Shown: positions 26,792 to 36,882, counted from the first letter of the stretch. The stretch: DNA of 64,000 bases from Coxiellaceae bacterium (GCA_029210045.1 JARGNX010000002.1:124001-188000); one strand, 5' to 3'. Program-made: numbers and translations. The notes: generated by a model from the letters alone, not told the origin.

Positions 26792-26805
26792 TTACACCCC
26801 TCCAT

Positions 26806-27612
26806 TTAATTTGCCACAGCAGCGGCTGTAATAGCCGTAGTAAACGATGGTAGTAAATTATTAATAAATCTACCCCAATTCACTATGCCAGCAGTACTAA
26901 CGTATATCACATCACGCGGCCTTACAAAAAACGAACCTGCTATTAATACAGCTGTAGGGTCATCTGCGTTAAACGTATACACTGTTGGGAATGGTTTTAA
27001 AGGTCTTATTATATATACAAACGCTGTATTAGCAGCAAGCGGATCAAATCCACCCGCAGTACTAACTGCATCCATCACCGAAATTGGGGCGCTATGAACC
27101 TCAATCGTTCTTGGTGTTCGCACCGAACCTAGCACTTGAATTTTTTGGCTATTGTAACCCGCAACACGAACACTAACTTGAGGGCTTCTTATATAGGACC
27201 TCAATCGTAACGTAAGTTTCTCACTAATTTCTTTAACTGTTAGCCCAAGAACAGAGAATCGACCTGCAAATGGATAAAAAACATCGCCTTTAGCCGACAC
27301 TTCAATACCACTCTCCTCTGCTGAACGAAACTGTCCAGCAGGGATGGTCAGTTCAGGGTGATCCCAAACAGTGATATTTAAAATATCTTCAGGCCCCACC
27401 CTATAAGCATATGGTTGAAACAAGGCAGGATTTTTGTGTGGTAAATTATAATCTAACCGTACCAACTTAACGGGCGCGGCTACCGCTGGTCCAGGATTAT
27501 TTAAAGGTCGCATAATATAGTGTTGGCCTGGTGCCATAAAGCAACCAGAAAGAAGCGCTGCCATACTTGACAGACAAAGTGATTTCGCAATTATTCCTTG
27601 TCGATATTTCAC
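26806..27612 (-). CDS. wza: Wza-type polysaccharide export lipoprotein
   Basis: Outer-membrane export channel subunit. A lipoprotein signal ends at LLSGC (Cys about residue 24). The PES domain follows (YRVGPEDILNITVWDHPELT) and one SLBB domain (QVSVRVAGYNSQKIQVLGSVRTPRTIEV), then RPRDVIYVST and a C-terminal amphipathic stretch (VNWGRFINNLLPSFTTAITAAAVA) that would cross the outer membrane. At 268 residues it is over 100 shorter than E. coli Wza, consistent with a single SLBB domain. GTG start with AGGGA nearby. It is the promoter-proximal gene of the cluster; the 68 bases upstream to 27680 are the likely promoter region. Confidence 0.92.
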   Translation of the reverse strand: MKYRQGIIAKSLCLSSMAALLSGCFMAPGQHYIMRPLNNPGPAVAAPVKLVRLDYNLPHKNPALFQPYAYRVGPEDILNITVWDHPELTIPAGQFRSAEESGIEVSAKGDVFYPFAGRFSVLGLTVKEISEKLTLRLRSYIRSPQVSVRVAGYNSQKIQVLGSVRTPRTIEVHSAPISVMDAVSTAGGFDPLAANTAFVYIIRPLKPFPTVYTFNADDPTAVLIAGSFFVRPRDVIYVSTAGIVNWGRFINNLLPSFTTAITAAAVAN

Positions 27613-27680
27613 ACCATTCCCTGCAAACTTAAAACATAGATTGGCACTTTAGCATAGAAGTTTTTTTTAAACATCCATTT

Positions 27681-28229
27681 TTATAGTGATTTTTTACTTT
27701 TTTGACACGAAGCAAAAGCTACTTTGATAAATACTAAGAATAAAACGGTTGACCATACAACATCACCAGCCAATGCATTGCGCAAAAATGGCAACGCCAA
27801 TACATAGCAACTACTCAGCCCTTGCAGGCTATGTGGATACGAAAACCACCACACACCAAAATTAGTCCATAACCAAAAACCCAAACTCGAAAATAGCGTT
27901 ACTAAAAACAATTTCGAATATTTAGAATACAAACTCAACTTAGAGCCAACCAAAGCTATCAATAAAAAACCACTATAGGTAAATAAGGACCAACTGCCTA
28001 ACCACGGATACCCCATGAAATAGGACAACAATCCATCAGATAACAATAAACTAACTAATGTTATTAACACAGCATGCTTTTTATCCAATAGGCCGCCCGC
28101 TAATAATGATAGCGCCAGTAATGGCGTCATATTCGGTGGGTGGGGCACCAACCGCCCAATCGTTGCCACCAATATCCACAATAGCATTACATTAATATTT
28201 ATATTTGATAGCTGACTAAACCGTTTCAT
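27681..28229 (-). CDS. DUF6580-type membrane protein, ECF S-component-like
   Basis: A 182-residue inner-membrane protein with five or six hydrophobic segments. The start LWILVATIGRLVPHPPNMTPLLALSLLAGGLL and the later LLSDGLLSYFMGYPWLG and FWLWTNFGVWWFSYP match the DUF6580 putative transport family, which resembles substrate-binding components of ECF vitamin transporters. Its start overlaps the end of metF by 14 bases, so it is translated with MetF. With B12-dependent metH facing it across the divergent promoter, uptake of a cofactor such as cobalamin or a folate precursor is a reasonable but unproven guess. Confidence 0.75.
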   Translation of the reverse strand: MKRFSQLSNININVMLLWILVATIGRLVPHPPNMTPLLALSLLAGGLLDKKHAVLITLVSLLLSDGLLSYFMGYPWLGSWSLFTYSGFLLIALVGSKLSLYSKYSKLFLVTLFSSLGFWLWTNFGVWWFSYPHSLQGLSSCYVLALPFLRNALAGDVVWSTVLFLVFIKVAFASCQKSKKSL

Positions 28230-29082
28230 TTTGTTTTTTTTTAACCTCTAAATTTAAGCGATCGATTATTGCCAGGCTTGGCGCCGCTTTGTTTAACGTA
28301 TAGAAATGTAAATCTTTTGCGCCTAATTTAATTAATTGTTCACACAAATGACTAACCACATCCAAACCAAACGCTCGTATAGAAGCCAAATCATCACCAT
28401 AGCCAATCAACCGCTTGGTAATCCAGCGTGGAATTTCAGCACCACAGCGTTCTGAAAATCGTGCTAATTGCATATGATTAGTAATCGGCATTATGCCGGG
28501 TGTGATTGGAATATCAATACCTAACTTTTCTGTTTCATTTAATAATCGCTCATAGGCATCTGCTGAATAAAAATACTGAGTGATAGCCTCATTCGCTCCG
28601 GCATCAACTTTTTGTTTAAAATATTTCAAGTCAGATTGTATGCATCCTGCTAGTGGGTGACACTCTGGGTAAACTGCGACACAAATATGAAAATGATCCC
28701 CACTGTGTTCACGAACAAATCGCACTAAGTCCGCTGCATAATTAAAATCACCACCGCCGCTGCCATAGCCTGATGGCAAGTCACCACGTAACACTACTAA
28801 CCGCCTAATGCCCTGCTGCTTATATTCATCCAATAGCTGACTGATTTGTGCTTTATCAGTACCAACACAAGAAATGTGGGGGGCCAAAACTAAACCAGTA
28901 TGTTTACGAACGGCTATTACCGTTTTTTTTGTATTGTCTTGTGTTGAGCCACCGGCACCAAAAGTGACTGAAATATAATCAGGCGATACGGCTTTTAGCT
29001 CATCCGCAACAAGCAATAACTTTTGTAAACCTTCGGGGCTCTTTGGCGGAAAGAATTCAAAACTGGCTGATGCGTTTGCCAT
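28216..29082 (-). CDS. metF: Methylenetetrahydrofolate reductase
   Basis: Reduces 5,10-methylene-THF to 5-methyl-THF with FAD and NADH, providing the methyl donor for MetH. SFEFFPPKSPEGLQKL at the N-terminus holds the catalytic Glu; ISVTFGAGGSTQDNT, VLAPHISCVG, LVVLRGDLP, and the later GANEAITQYFYSAD and ITPGIMPI are family signatures. Length 288 is normal. A GTG at 29094 overlaps the AAGGAG site; the ATG at 29082, eleven bases away from that site, is chosen. It is divergent from metH and coupled to the DUF6580 gene. No S-box or cobalamin riboswitch could be recognised upstream. Confidence 0.95.
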   Translation of the reverse strand: MANASASFEFFPPKSPEGLQKLLLVADELKAVSPDYISVTFGAGGSTQDNTKKTVIAVRKHTGLVLAPHISCVGTDKAQISQLLDEYKQQGIRRLVVLRGDLPSGYGSGGGDFNYAADLVRFVREHSGDHFHICVAVYPECHPLAGCIQSDLKYFKQKVDAGANEAITQYFYSADAYERLLNETEKLGIDIPITPGIMPITNHMQLARFSERCGAEIPRWITKRLIGYGDDLASIRAFGLDVVSHLCEQLIKLGAKDLHFYTLNKAAPSLAIIDRLNLEVKKKQNETV

Positions 29083-29185
29083 GATCTCAATCACTCCTTA
29101 TATATCGATGGTCGCTATGGTAACATGCAAAAAATTTAATTTCACTGGGATTTTTTATTGCAACACCGGACTTAAATATTTATCG

Positions 29186-29236
29186 CCCCAGACTTGGTCC
29201 GGGGCTCATGGATCCCGGCTCGGGGGCCGGGATGAC
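29186..29236. repeat. Palindromic intergenic repeat family A (metF-metH copy)
   Basis: Two adjacent hairpins: CCCC...GGGG at 29186-29204 and ATCCCGGC/GCCGGGAT at 29212-29233 with a 6-base loop. The second is the shared core of family A, found between many gene pairs of the window. The rest of the 246-base metF-metH gap (29083-29328) holds no recognised riboswitch; degenerate GGTGACAAGG-like fragments follow the hairpin. Confidence 0.85.
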
Positions 29237-29328
29237 AAGACAAAGACCGAGACAACAATGCAGATTACGGGGTGACAAGGAGGGTCGATGACAAGATCAA
29301 GCCTAGCAAGACGGAGAGGAGGCATAAA

Positions 29329-32300
29329 ATGCGCCAAAAACTAGAACAGGCTCTACAAAAAAATATCATGATTCTCGACGGAGGCATGGGCACACTAATT
29401 CAAACCTACGAGCTCGAAGAAAAAGACTTTCGTGCAGAACAATTTAAAGATCATGATCATCCGCTAAATGGTAATAATGATTTACTGTCTTTAACTCAAC
29501 CAGATATTATTCGAGCAATTCATTGCGCTTATCTTGATGCGGGTGCTGACTTTATCGAAACCAATACATTTAATGCCAACCCCATCTCGCAATTAGACTA
29601 CCAACTACAAGACTATGCATATGATCTAAATGTTGCCAGCGCAAAAATAGCTAGATCTGCCGCTGATGAATTCACAAAAAAAACCGGTCAACAAAGATAT
29701 GTCGCGGGAACTATCGGCCCTACCAATCGAACTGCCACCATTTCACCCGATGTTAATGACCCCAGCTGTCGCAATGTCACCTTTGACGAATTAGTCGAAG
29801 CCTATACAATTTGCATTAAAGGCTTAGTCGACGGCGGCACCGATATATTAATGGTCGAAACCATTTTTGATACACTGAATGCCAAAGCTGCGCTCTATGC
29901 CATTCAACAATACTTCGACGAACACAATGTAAAAATACCCGTGATGATTTCCGGTACGATTACCGACGCCAGCGGTCGTACGCTTTCAGGTCAAACCATT
30001 AGTGCATTTTGGAATTCAGTTAAGCATGTTAAGCCATTAACCATCGGCATTAACTGCGCGCTGGGTGCTGCCGATATGCGCCCCTATATACAAGAACTCT
30101 CCGAGATTGCTGACACTTATATATGCGCCTACCCTAATGCCGGTCAACCCAATGAGTTTGGTGAATACGATGAGACGCCTGAACATATGGCAGAACTAAT
30201 TAAAGACTTTGCTGCCAGTGGTTTTGTTAATATCGTCGGTGGTTGTTGTGGTACCACCCCGCAACATATTAAAGCAATAAAAAATGCTGTGAGCGAATGT
30301 CCACCCAGAAAAATTCCAACCATAGAGCCATTGTGCCGATTAAGCGGTCTTGAAACACTAGAAATTCGTGATGATACTAATTTTATTAATATCGGTGAAC
30401 GCACCAATGTATCAGGCTCAGCACGCTTTGCTAAGCTTATTCGCAACGGTGAATTTGAAACAGCATTGGAAGTTGCTCTTCAACAAGTCGAAAACGGTGC
30501 TCAAGTTATCGATATTAATGTCGATGATGCCATGCTCGATGGTGAGCATGTAATGCGCCAGTTTTTAAACATGGTTGCCAGTGAGCCCAATATCAGTCGC
30601 GTGCCAATTATGATTGATTCGTCGAAGTGGAGCATTCTTGAGGCGGGGCTTAAGTGCGTACAAGGTAAATGCATCGTTAACTCCATTAGCCTTAAAGAAG
30701 GCGAAGCCGAATTTATAAAATATGCCAAAGAATGTGTGCGCTATGGTGCCGCCGCTGTTGTTATGGCCTTTGATGAGACAGGGCAAGCTGATACCAAACA
30801 GAGAAAAATCGAAATTTGCCAAAGAGCCTATAAAATATTAGTCGATTTAGGCTTTGAGCCGCACGATATTATTTTTGATCCCAATATCTTTGCAGTAGCC
30901 ACAGGCATAGAAGAGCACAACCCTTACGCTAAAGACTTTATTGAAGCCACGGCTGAAATCAAAAAGCTATGCCCTGGCGCTTTAATCAGTGGTGGTGTCA
31001 GTAATGTGTCGTTTTCATTTCGCGGCAACAATCCCGTACGTGAAGCCATGCACGCCGTGTTTTTATACTATGCGATTAAAGCCGGCATGGACATGGGCAT
31101 TGTTAACGCTGGCCAGCTGCAAATCTATGAGGAAATTCCGCAGGAACTACGCGACTGTGTAGAAGATGTGATCTTAAATCGCCATGATGATGCTACTGAC
31201 AAACTACTAGAGGTCGCAGAAAACTATAAAGGTGAAGGTAAAAAGCGCGAAAAAGATTTACGCTGGCGAGAAAATGATGTTGGCAAACGCCTAACTCATG
31301 CTTTGGTTAATGGTATAACTGAATTCATTGAAACTGATACTGAAGAAGCGCGTCAAGGGTTTGAAAAAGCATTAGAGGTAATTGAAGGGCCACTAATGGA
31401 TGGCATGAATGTCGTTGGTGATTTATTTGGCGACGGTAAAATGTTCTTGCCGCAAGTGGTTAAAAGTGCACGTGTCATGAAAAAAGCGGTAGCGTATTTA
31501 ATGCCATTTATCGAACAAGAAAAAACCACGAAATCAGATTTAGCCGATAGTTTTAAAGGTACTGTTTTAATGGCTACCGTTAAAGGCGATGTGCATGATA
31601 TCGGTAAAAATATTGTCGGGGTAATTATGCAGTGCAATGGTTACCGCGTGATTGATTTAGGTGTGATGGTGCCGTGTGAAAAAATTCTTTCTACCGCACG
31701 CCAAGAAAATGTGGATGTTGTAGGCTTAAGTGGCTTAATCACCCCCTCGCTCGATGAGATGGTTAATGTCGCCAAAGAAATGCAACGCTTAGATTTCGAT
31801 ATACCTTTATTGATAGGTGGTGCTACGACATCTCGCGTGCATACCGCTGTAAAAATAGATCCTAACTATGCCGGTCCTGTTCTGTATGTTAAAGATGCAT
31901 CGCGCAGTGTGCCTGCACTATCTAAACTGCTAGGTGACAGCAAGGCAACCGAAGTGACCGCCATTAAAAAAGAATACGACGAAGTGCGCATTAACCACCA
32001 GGGCCGTAAGGCCAACACCAACTGGTTAACCTTGGACGAAGCCCGCGCTAATAAACCTCAATTCGACTGGTCATCCTACCAACCACCTATTCCGCAATTT
32101 TTGGGCACTAAGGTTATTGATGATTTTGATCTGAACATATTAATACAGTGTATCGACTGGTCACCGTTTTTTCGCGCCTGGGGTTTAGTGGGACGCTTCC
32201 CTGATATTTTAGATGACAAAAAATACGGCGAACAGGCGCGGGCCATTTATGAAGATGCTAAAAAAATGCTGGCTGACATCGTTGAAAATAAGTTGCTCAA

Positions 32301-33003
32301 AGCAAAGGGTATGGTTTCTTTCTTTCCCGCTAACTGTGTCAACGATGATGACATCGAACTGTATACAGACGAAACCAGGTCAGAAACACTTAAAACCATG
32401 CACCATCTGCGTCAACAAAACCGCAAACCGCCCGGCAAAACTAACAAATCACTGGCTGACTATATTGCGCCGAAAGATTCTGGTGTAGCTGATTATATTG
32501 GTGCCTTTGTTGTTACCGCTGGCATTGGTATGAATCAACTTACTACTGAGTATGAAAAAAACAATGATGATTACAGCAGTATTATGATGAAAGCACTGGG
32601 TGATCGCTTGGCTGAAGCAGCAGCGGAATATTTACACAAGTGTGTTCGTAAAGATTACTGGGGTTATGCGAAAGATGAAAGTCTCGATAATACCCAGTTG
32701 ATTAAAGAACAATACCGCGGCATTCGTCCGGCGCCCGGTTATCCTGCTTGTCCTGATCATACCGAAAAAGAAATTCTTTTTAATCTGCTTGATCCGCTGA
32801 ATAATATTGGTGTGAGCTTAACGGAAAGTATGGCGATGTGGCCTGCTTCATCCGTGTGTGGTTTTTATTACTCACATCCCGAGTCGGATTATTTTGTTGT
32901 CGGTAAAATTAACGAAGGGCAACTAAATGATTACGCTGAACGCAAAGAAATGGATCGGGAGACAACAGCTATATGGTTGCAGCCAATACTTGAGTTGGAG
33001 TAG
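29329..33003 (+). CDS. metH: Cobalamin-dependent methionine synthase
   Basis: Transfers the methyl group of methyl-THF to homocysteine via cobalamin. Four modules are visible over 1224 residues: homocysteine-binding barrel ([11 protein letters not shown] near 14; zinc cysteines in NCALG near 243 and GGCCGTTP near 303), pterin-binding barrel ([17 protein letters not shown]), B12 domain with [11 protein letters not shown] near 754-764 giving the axial His, and the C-terminal activation domain ending in [19 protein letters not shown]. Length matches E. coli MetH (1227). The frame is open from 29272, but GAGAGGAGG six bases before the ATG at 29329 decides the start. Followed by a 210-base repeat-bearing gap. 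Confidence 0.97.
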   Translation: MRQKLEQALQKNIMILDGGMGTLIQTYELEEKDFRAEQFKDHDHPLNGNNDLLSLTQPDIIRAIHCAYLDAGADFIETNTFNANPISQLDYQLQDYAYDLNVASAKIARSAADEFTKKTGQQRYVAGTIGPTNRTATISPDVNDPSCRNVTFDELVEAYTICIKGLVDGGTDILMVETIFDTLNAKAALYAIQQYFDEHNVKIPVMISGTITDASGRTLSGQTISAFWNSVKHVKPLTIGINCALGAADMRPYIQELSEIADTYICAYPNAGQPNEFGEYDETPEHMAELIKDFAASGFVNIVGGCCGTTPQHIKAIKNAVSECPPRKIPTIEPLCRLSGLETLEIRDDTNFINIGERTNVSGSARFAKLIRNGEFETALEVALQQVENGAQVIDINVDDAMLDGEHVMRQFLNMVASEPNISRVPIMIDSSKWSILEAGLKCVQGKCIVNSISLKEGEAEFIKYAKECVRYGAAAVVMAFDETGQADTKQRKIEICQRAYKILVDLGFEPHDIIFDPNIFAVATGIEEHNPYAKDFIEATAEIKKLCPGALISGGVSNVSFSFRGNNPVREAMHAVFLYYAIKAGMDMGIVNAGQLQIYEEIPQELRDCVEDVILNRHDDATDKLLEVAENYKGEGKKREKDLRWRENDVGKRLTHALVNGITEFIETDTEEARQGFEKALEVIEGPLMDGMNVVGDLFGDGKMFLPQVVKSARVMKKAVAYLMPFIEQEKTTKSDLADSFKGTVLMATVKGDVHDIGKNIVGVIMQCNGYRVIDLGVMVPCEKILSTARQENVDVVGLSGLITPSLDEMVNVAKEMQRLDFDIPLLIGGATTSRVHTAVKIDPNYAGPVLYVKDASRSVPALSKLLGDSKATEVTAIKKEYDEVRINHQGRKANTNWLTLDEARANKPQFDWSSYQPPIPQFLGTKVIDDFDLNILIQCIDWSPFFRAWGLVGRFPDILDDKKYGEQARAIYEDAKKMLADIVENKLLKAKGMVSFFPANCVNDDDIELYTDETRSETLKTMHHLRQQNRKPPGKTNKSLADYIAPKDSGVADYIGAFVVTAGIGMNQLTTEYEKNNDDYSSIMMKALGDRLAEAAAEYLHKCVRKDYWGYAKDESLDNTQLIKEQYRGIRPAPGYPACPDHTEKEILFNLLDPLNNIGVSLTESMAMWPASSVCGFYYSHPESDYFVVGKINEGQLNDYAERKEMDRETTAIWLQPILELE

Positions 33004-33013
33004 CAACACTTCC

Positions 33014-33124
33014 CGTCATTGCGAGGTACGTCATTGCGAGGAGCTTGCGACGAAGCAATCTCAGGACTTAAGTGGTTTAGTCATGAGATTGCTTCAGCCT
33101 TCTGTCGAAGGCTTCGCAATGACG
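33014..33124. repeat. Palindromic repeat family B (metH-uspA copy), MITE-like
   Basis: A roughly 110-base element with terminal inverted repeats beginning CGTCATTGCGAGG (the first 17 bases are doubled) and ending CTTCGCAATGACG. An inner inverted repeat pairs GAAGCAATCTCA with TGAGATTGCTTC around ACTTAAGTGGTTTAGTCA. The same architecture recurs at 40461-40565 and 58590-58669. It codes for nothing recognisable. Confidence 0.88.
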
Positions 33125-33216
33125 GCAAAAACAGCAAAGACGAAACTGACCCACATCATTGACCAACATACCAGTTAATGCCAAAATGCATGCAACAATT
33201 ATATGGAGTAACCACC

Positions 33217-33657
33217 ATGCCTAAAGCTTACCAACATATTATTCTAGCTGTAGAGCTCGATCCTGAATCAGACGCTTTTTTAGTCAAGCGCACTAAAGAG
33301 CTGCTCCAGGATTACAATGCCGACCTCACCGTGATCCATGCTATTGAGCATAACAGCAATTACGGCGCCGCTTATGGTGTGATGGCTGGTGTTGATGTTG
33401 AAGAAATGTTGGTTGAAGAAGCCAGCAAAAACATGGATGCCTTATTAAAAGAGCTCGATATTGCCAATTGCAAGCATGTGATTAAAATTGGTGTGGCCAA
33501 GCAAGTGATTTTAGAAGAAGCTGAAAATGTTGGCGCTGATTTAATTATATCTGGTAGTCACGGCCGTTCAGGTGTTGCATTATTATTAGGCTCAACCGCT
33601 AATGCGATTTTACACGGTGCACATTGTGATGTGTTGGCTGTTAGGGTGCCCTCTTAG
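33217..33657 (+). CDS. Universal stress protein (UspA family)
   Basis: A 146-residue cytosolic Usp-fold protein. YQHIILAVELDPESDAFL at the start, LTVIHAIEH, and the ATP-binding glycine loop LIISGSHGRSGVALLLGSTANAILHGAHCDVLAVRV (pattern G-2x-G-9x-G-S/T) are all present, so it should bind ATP. The frame opens upstream at 33178, but GGAG eight bases before the ATG at 33217 fixes the start. Its TAG stop overlaps the TAA of the convergent ATPase gene by four bases. Confidence 0.93.
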   Translation: MPKAYQHIILAVELDPESDAFLVKRTKELLQDYNADLTVIHAIEHNSNYGAAYGVMAGVDVEEMLVEEASKNMDALLKELDIANCKHVIKIGVAKQVILEEAENVGADLIISGSHGRSGVALLLGSTANAILHGAHCDVLAVRVPS

Positions 33658-34946
33658 TACTGATACAACCACTGATAAACGCTATTAGCAGCAATATTAT
33701 CTATATTGCCTTTGCCTGGTTGTTTTTTTAAGATCAGCGCATTATGGAAATTTTTCAATGTTTTAAAGTCTGCGGGCCTCACCTGATTGGCCCACTTAAC
33801 TTCAATCGCCTCAATATGCTTTCCATCACAGGTTAATACATCCACTTCACCTTGGCTTTTATAATAAAAGGTTTTTATGTGACGGTAACACTGACTGGCA
33901 ACCGTTGCTTCTACCAGCTCACTTTCATAGGGCTTTTCGTGCAGTAAACCTTCCTTTTCTAACCAGCGGTTAATGGTGTTGGCAATAAATGGATCAACGA
34001 AGTGAATCTTAACTGCTTTTTTGGGAAATGCACGCTTATTGTTCTGATCAAATGCTTGCAGCTGAAAGATGACGTCCATACGCATTAATATCTGACAGTA
34101 ATCAATAAACGTCTCTTTGCTCATCAAGCCGGTTTTTTGCGTTAAGCCTGAATAGCTAACTTGTGTGCCAGCGGTATCAAATAGACTATGCAAAATAGCT
34201 AGCAGATAATCTTCATTTTTACCTTTTCGTAAAAAATCACCACGTATCCACTGTTCATAAGTGGTGTATGTCGCCGAAGTTATTTCACCATGATCGGCCA
34301 AATCATTAATCGCACGTAAATAACCACCGCACTGTAAGAAGTTTTTATAGTGATCCAATAAACCTTCATCGTTTGCACCAGCTGAATCAACCAAATCAAC
34401 ATACTGCTTAAATGATAAAGGAAACAAATGAAAATCCGTTTGTGCAGCTTTGCCGCGACGTCCAGGAAAACTCATTGCCGCTTCTTTCAATATTAAAGAG
34501 TCAGAGCCAGTTAATAAACATAATCCTTTGGCAAAGGCGCCGCTGTCTGCTAATGATTTGATCACGCGCTGCCATTCAGGCACAAAAGTAATTTCATCAA
34601 TAATCAATAAAAATGGATAAGTTTCGATGCCCTCTAAAAATTCACGAATGATTTGGCCAAGTTGTTTGGCATCAAACACCTCATCACATGGCAAATAAAA
34701 CACAGACTGCGCACTGACTTTTTTGTTTTGTAACCAATCTTCTATAAGCAACTTGCAGGAAGTCGACTTACCAATTTGGCGACCGCCGGTCAATATATAA
34801 ATCCCAGGCTCATCCGCTGATAAGCCTTTCCACCAATCAGGGCGAAATTGATAGGTCAGTTGATCCAATTCCACCAGCTGAGGGTCTTGTTTTTGAAAGG
34901 TTTTTAACGACTCCAAAAACCTATTGTGAGGTAGGTATTTCTTCAT
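33654..34946 (-). CDS. AAA-family ATPase with DUF4143 domain
   Basis: A 430-residue ATPase of the archaeal/bacterial AAA_14-DUF4143 type. Walker A is GGRQIGKSTS near residues 53-62 and Walker B FLLIIDEITFVPEW; LTGSDSLIL follows, as in the family. The C-terminal DUF4143 part ends with a restriction-endonuclease-like motif, GEVDVL...IEAIEVKW, where the Asp and Glu-x-Lys could be metal ligands. The family is common, often variably present between strains, and its role is unproven. It stands alone: convergent with uspA and preceded by two identical 20-bp palindromes. A second member of the family lies at 54583-55761. Confidence 0.88.
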   Translation of the reverse strand: MKKYLPHNRFLESLKTFQKQDPQLVELDQLTYQFRPDWWKGLSADEPGIYILTGGRQIGKSTSCKLLIEDWLQNKKVSAQSVFYLPCDEVFDAKQLGQIIREFLEGIETYPFLLIIDEITFVPEWQRVIKSLADSGAFAKGLCLLTGSDSLILKEAAMSFPGRRGKAAQTDFHLFPLSFKQYVDLVDSAGANDEGLLDHYKNFLQCGGYLRAINDLADHGEITSATYTTYEQWIRGDFLRKGKNEDYLLAILHSLFDTAGTQVSYSGLTQKTGLMSKETFIDYCQILMRMDVIFQLQAFDQNNKRAFPKKAVKIHFVDPFIANTINRWLEKEGLLHEKPYESELVEATVASQCYRHIKTFYYKSQGEVDVLTCDGKHIEAIEVKWANQVRPADFKTLKNFHNALILKKQPGKGNIDNIAANSVYQWLYQY

Positions 34947-34966
34947 AATAACAACAGGATAGCACC

Positions 34967-35010
34967 ATTAGACAAATTTGTCTAATGACTATTAGACAAA
35001 TTTGTCTAAT
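34967..35010. promoter_or_regulatory. Two tandem identical 20-bp palindromes upstream of ATPase gene
   Basis: ATTAGACAAATTTGTCTAAT occurs at 34967-34986 and again at 34991-35010, each a perfect palindrome, four bases apart (24-bp centre spacing). The nearer copy ends 20 bases before the ATPase ATG. This is the form of a dimeric-repressor operator pair and probably covers the promoter. The binding protein is unknown; the ATPase itself or an unlinked helix-turn-helix protein are options. Confidence 0.7.
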
Positions 35011-35461
35011 CAACTTTCACTTTAAAATCAACAAGTTAAAATACTTACTTTTGCGACCCATGATTGCAACCACGGGTACGACCAAAACAGTACATCACTC
35101 CGGAATAGTCAAGACTTTTTCGGATCGACCTCCGGAATAGTCAGGTCGATACTTTTTCTTTTTCGATAAAAATCATCAAGTTATTGTATGACAGCGGGGT
35201 TATCCAGCTATTGTTGGGTAAGAAGCAATTACCCAAGGTAATATATGGATCCCGGCTCAAGGCCGGTATGACAGAGACGGCGCCTTGCGCGCAGCGTCGG
35301 GCCATGGAGCTCAGCGCGAAAGGTGTGCTGGGGCATGATGGCATCAAGGTGTATAGGGTGCCTCTTTTACGTAAGTAAAGCGCAACGAAGCGGAGCGCAG
35401 TGAGCCATGAAGTAAAAGAGGTACGCTGTGCGCCTTGATGCTAACCGCATTCCAAAACAAA
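35011..35461. repeat. Gene-free stretch with repeat families A and C
   Basis: No gene recognised. CTCCGGAATAGTCA occurs at 35099-35112 and 35130-35143; ATCGACCT (35124-35131) pairs with AGGTCGAT (35143-35150) ahead of a T-rich run, terminator-like on the plus strand though no gene precedes it. A family A copy lies at 35245-35273 (GATCCCGGC...GCCGGTATGACA). From 35338 to 35445 a long imperfect inverted repeat (family C) starts GGCATCAAGGTGTATAGGG and ends GCGCCTTGATGCT, with an inner pair CCTCTTTTAC/GTAAAAGAGG. Confidence 0.75.
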
Positions 35462-36766
35462 TTATTTCTTTCGCAACTTAGCGTAATAAAACCCATCACC
35501 GCCCTCTTCACTTGGCAACAACTGCCAACCAGGCTCAACACAAGAACCGACCGGCATTTCAAACGCCTCAACCTTGGCATCTTTATGTTGATTCAAAAAA
35601 TGTTTTATTTGATTTTGATTTTCATCAGGCAATACTGAGCAAGTTGTATAAACCAATAACCCACCGGGTTTTAATAGTGCCCACACCTTATCTAATATAC
35701 GCGCTTGCAGTTGCACCAATTGATCAATGTCATGATTTTGCCTAAGCCATTTAATATCCGGATGACGGCGAATCACCCCCGTAGCTGAACAAGGTGCGTC
35801 AACCAAAATGCGATCAAACTTCTCGCCTTGCCACCACTGATCGGTATGGCAAACATCAGCCAACACCATATGCAAATGATCATGTGGCAAACCGAGGCGT
35901 TCGATATTTTGTTTAACCAACGGTAAACGATTGGCTTGATTATCAACGGCAACTAATTGCACGCTCGGTTCACACTCTATAATATGGGTCGTCTTACTGC
36001 CTGGCGCGCTGCAAGCATCTAATACCCATTGATTTGGCTCAAGTGACAACAAATTCGCCACCAATTGACCAGATAAATCTTGTACATATGCCGATCCTTT
36101 AGCGAAATTAGGTAACTTTTCCACAGACACAGGCTTAATTAAGCGTATAGCTGAATCACAAAACTCAACCGGTTCTGCGTCAATTTCGGCCGAAGATAAT
36201 AAGTTTAGGTACTCATCGCGGCTATTTTTTGTTTTATTAACGCGCAAAAACATCGGTGCTGCGGCATTATTGGCGCGCAAAATATGCGTCCAATTGCCTG
36301 CATAAGCCTGCTTAATTCTTTTCACTAACCACACCGGGTGTGCATATTCTGTGACCTCACCATTCTGAGATTCGTTTACAACTTGCTCAGTATTTTGTGC
36401 AAACTGACGCAAAGTTTTATTTAAAAGTTTGGCTGCCCATGGTTTTTTCATTTGTTTGCTGGCCGCAACAGTTTCAGAAACCGCCGCATAAGCTGGGGTT
36501 TTCAAATACATTAACTGGTAGATACCCGTAAGTAGCAGGCACAAAACATCGTGGTTTTTTGTTTTTAGTGGTGTATAAAGCAACTGATTAGCAACAGCTT
36601 GCAACTGCGGGTACCAGCGCAAACATCCGTAACTTACCTCTTGTACAAATGCTTTGTCTTCAGCCTTTTCTATCTTAGCCAGTGCTTTTGGTAGCACTTG
36701 GCTCATTGAATGTTGTTGATCAATCACTTCGTGAATGACGCCTGCTGCGAGCGCTCTTGAGTTCAT
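35462..36766 (-). CDS. rsmB: 16S rRNA (cytosine-967-C5)-methyltransferase
   Basis: Methylates C967 of 16S rRNA. The N-terminal NusB-like domain is visible (ALAAGVIHEVIDQQHSMSQVL...FVQEVSYGCLRWYPQL). The catalytic domain has SAM motif I LDACSAPGSKTTHI (usually DACAAPGGKT), VDAPCSATGVIRRHPDIKW with the motif IV Cys, and YTTCSVLPDENQ with the catalytic motif VI Cys. The Gly to Ser change in motif I (APGSKT) is a small oddity. Length 434 is typical. In many gammaproteobacteria fmt lies just upstream of rsmB; here instead an outer-membrane protein gene follows divergently. Confidence 0.95.
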   Translation of the reverse strand: MNSRALAAGVIHEVIDQQHSMSQVLPKALAKIEKAEDKAFVQEVSYGCLRWYPQLQAVANQLLYTPLKTKNHDVLCLLLTGIYQLMYLKTPAYAAVSETVAASKQMKKPWAAKLLNKTLRQFAQNTEQVVNESQNGEVTEYAHPVWLVKRIKQAYAGNWTHILRANNAAAPMFLRVNKTKNSRDEYLNLLSSAEIDAEPVEFCDSAIRLIKPVSVEKLPNFAKGSAYVQDLSGQLVANLLSLEPNQWVLDACSAPGSKTTHIIECEPSVQLVAVDNQANRLPLVKQNIERLGLPHDHLHMVLADVCHTDQWWQGEKFDRILVDAPCSATGVIRRHPDIKWLRQNHDIDQLVQLQARILDKVWALLKPGGLLVYTTCSVLPDENQNQIKHFLNQHKDAKVEAFEMPVGSCVEPGWQLLPSEEGGDGFYYAKLRKK

Positions 36767-36882
36767 GTGTTGCCTATGTCAATTAACTTCGGTGAATATT
36801 TTAACAGTTATGATTAAAATCACAAAATCTTCATGAGGTTATAGACATTCAAAATAAATTTAGTTAAAGTTTATGGCTGAAG

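Noticed and set aside
29083-29328. Possible S-box, cobalamin or SAH riboswitch between metF and metH
   Set aside because: The gap is largely made of family A hairpins; no conserved riboswitch core could be matched by eye.
33014-33124. tRNA or small structured RNA after metH
   Set aside because: The fold is explained by terminal inverted repeats of a dispersed element; no T-loop or acceptor end is seen.
32927-33178. 83-codon frame after metH
   Set aside because: It runs out of the metH end in another frame and through a family B repeat; no ribosome site or protein-like composition.
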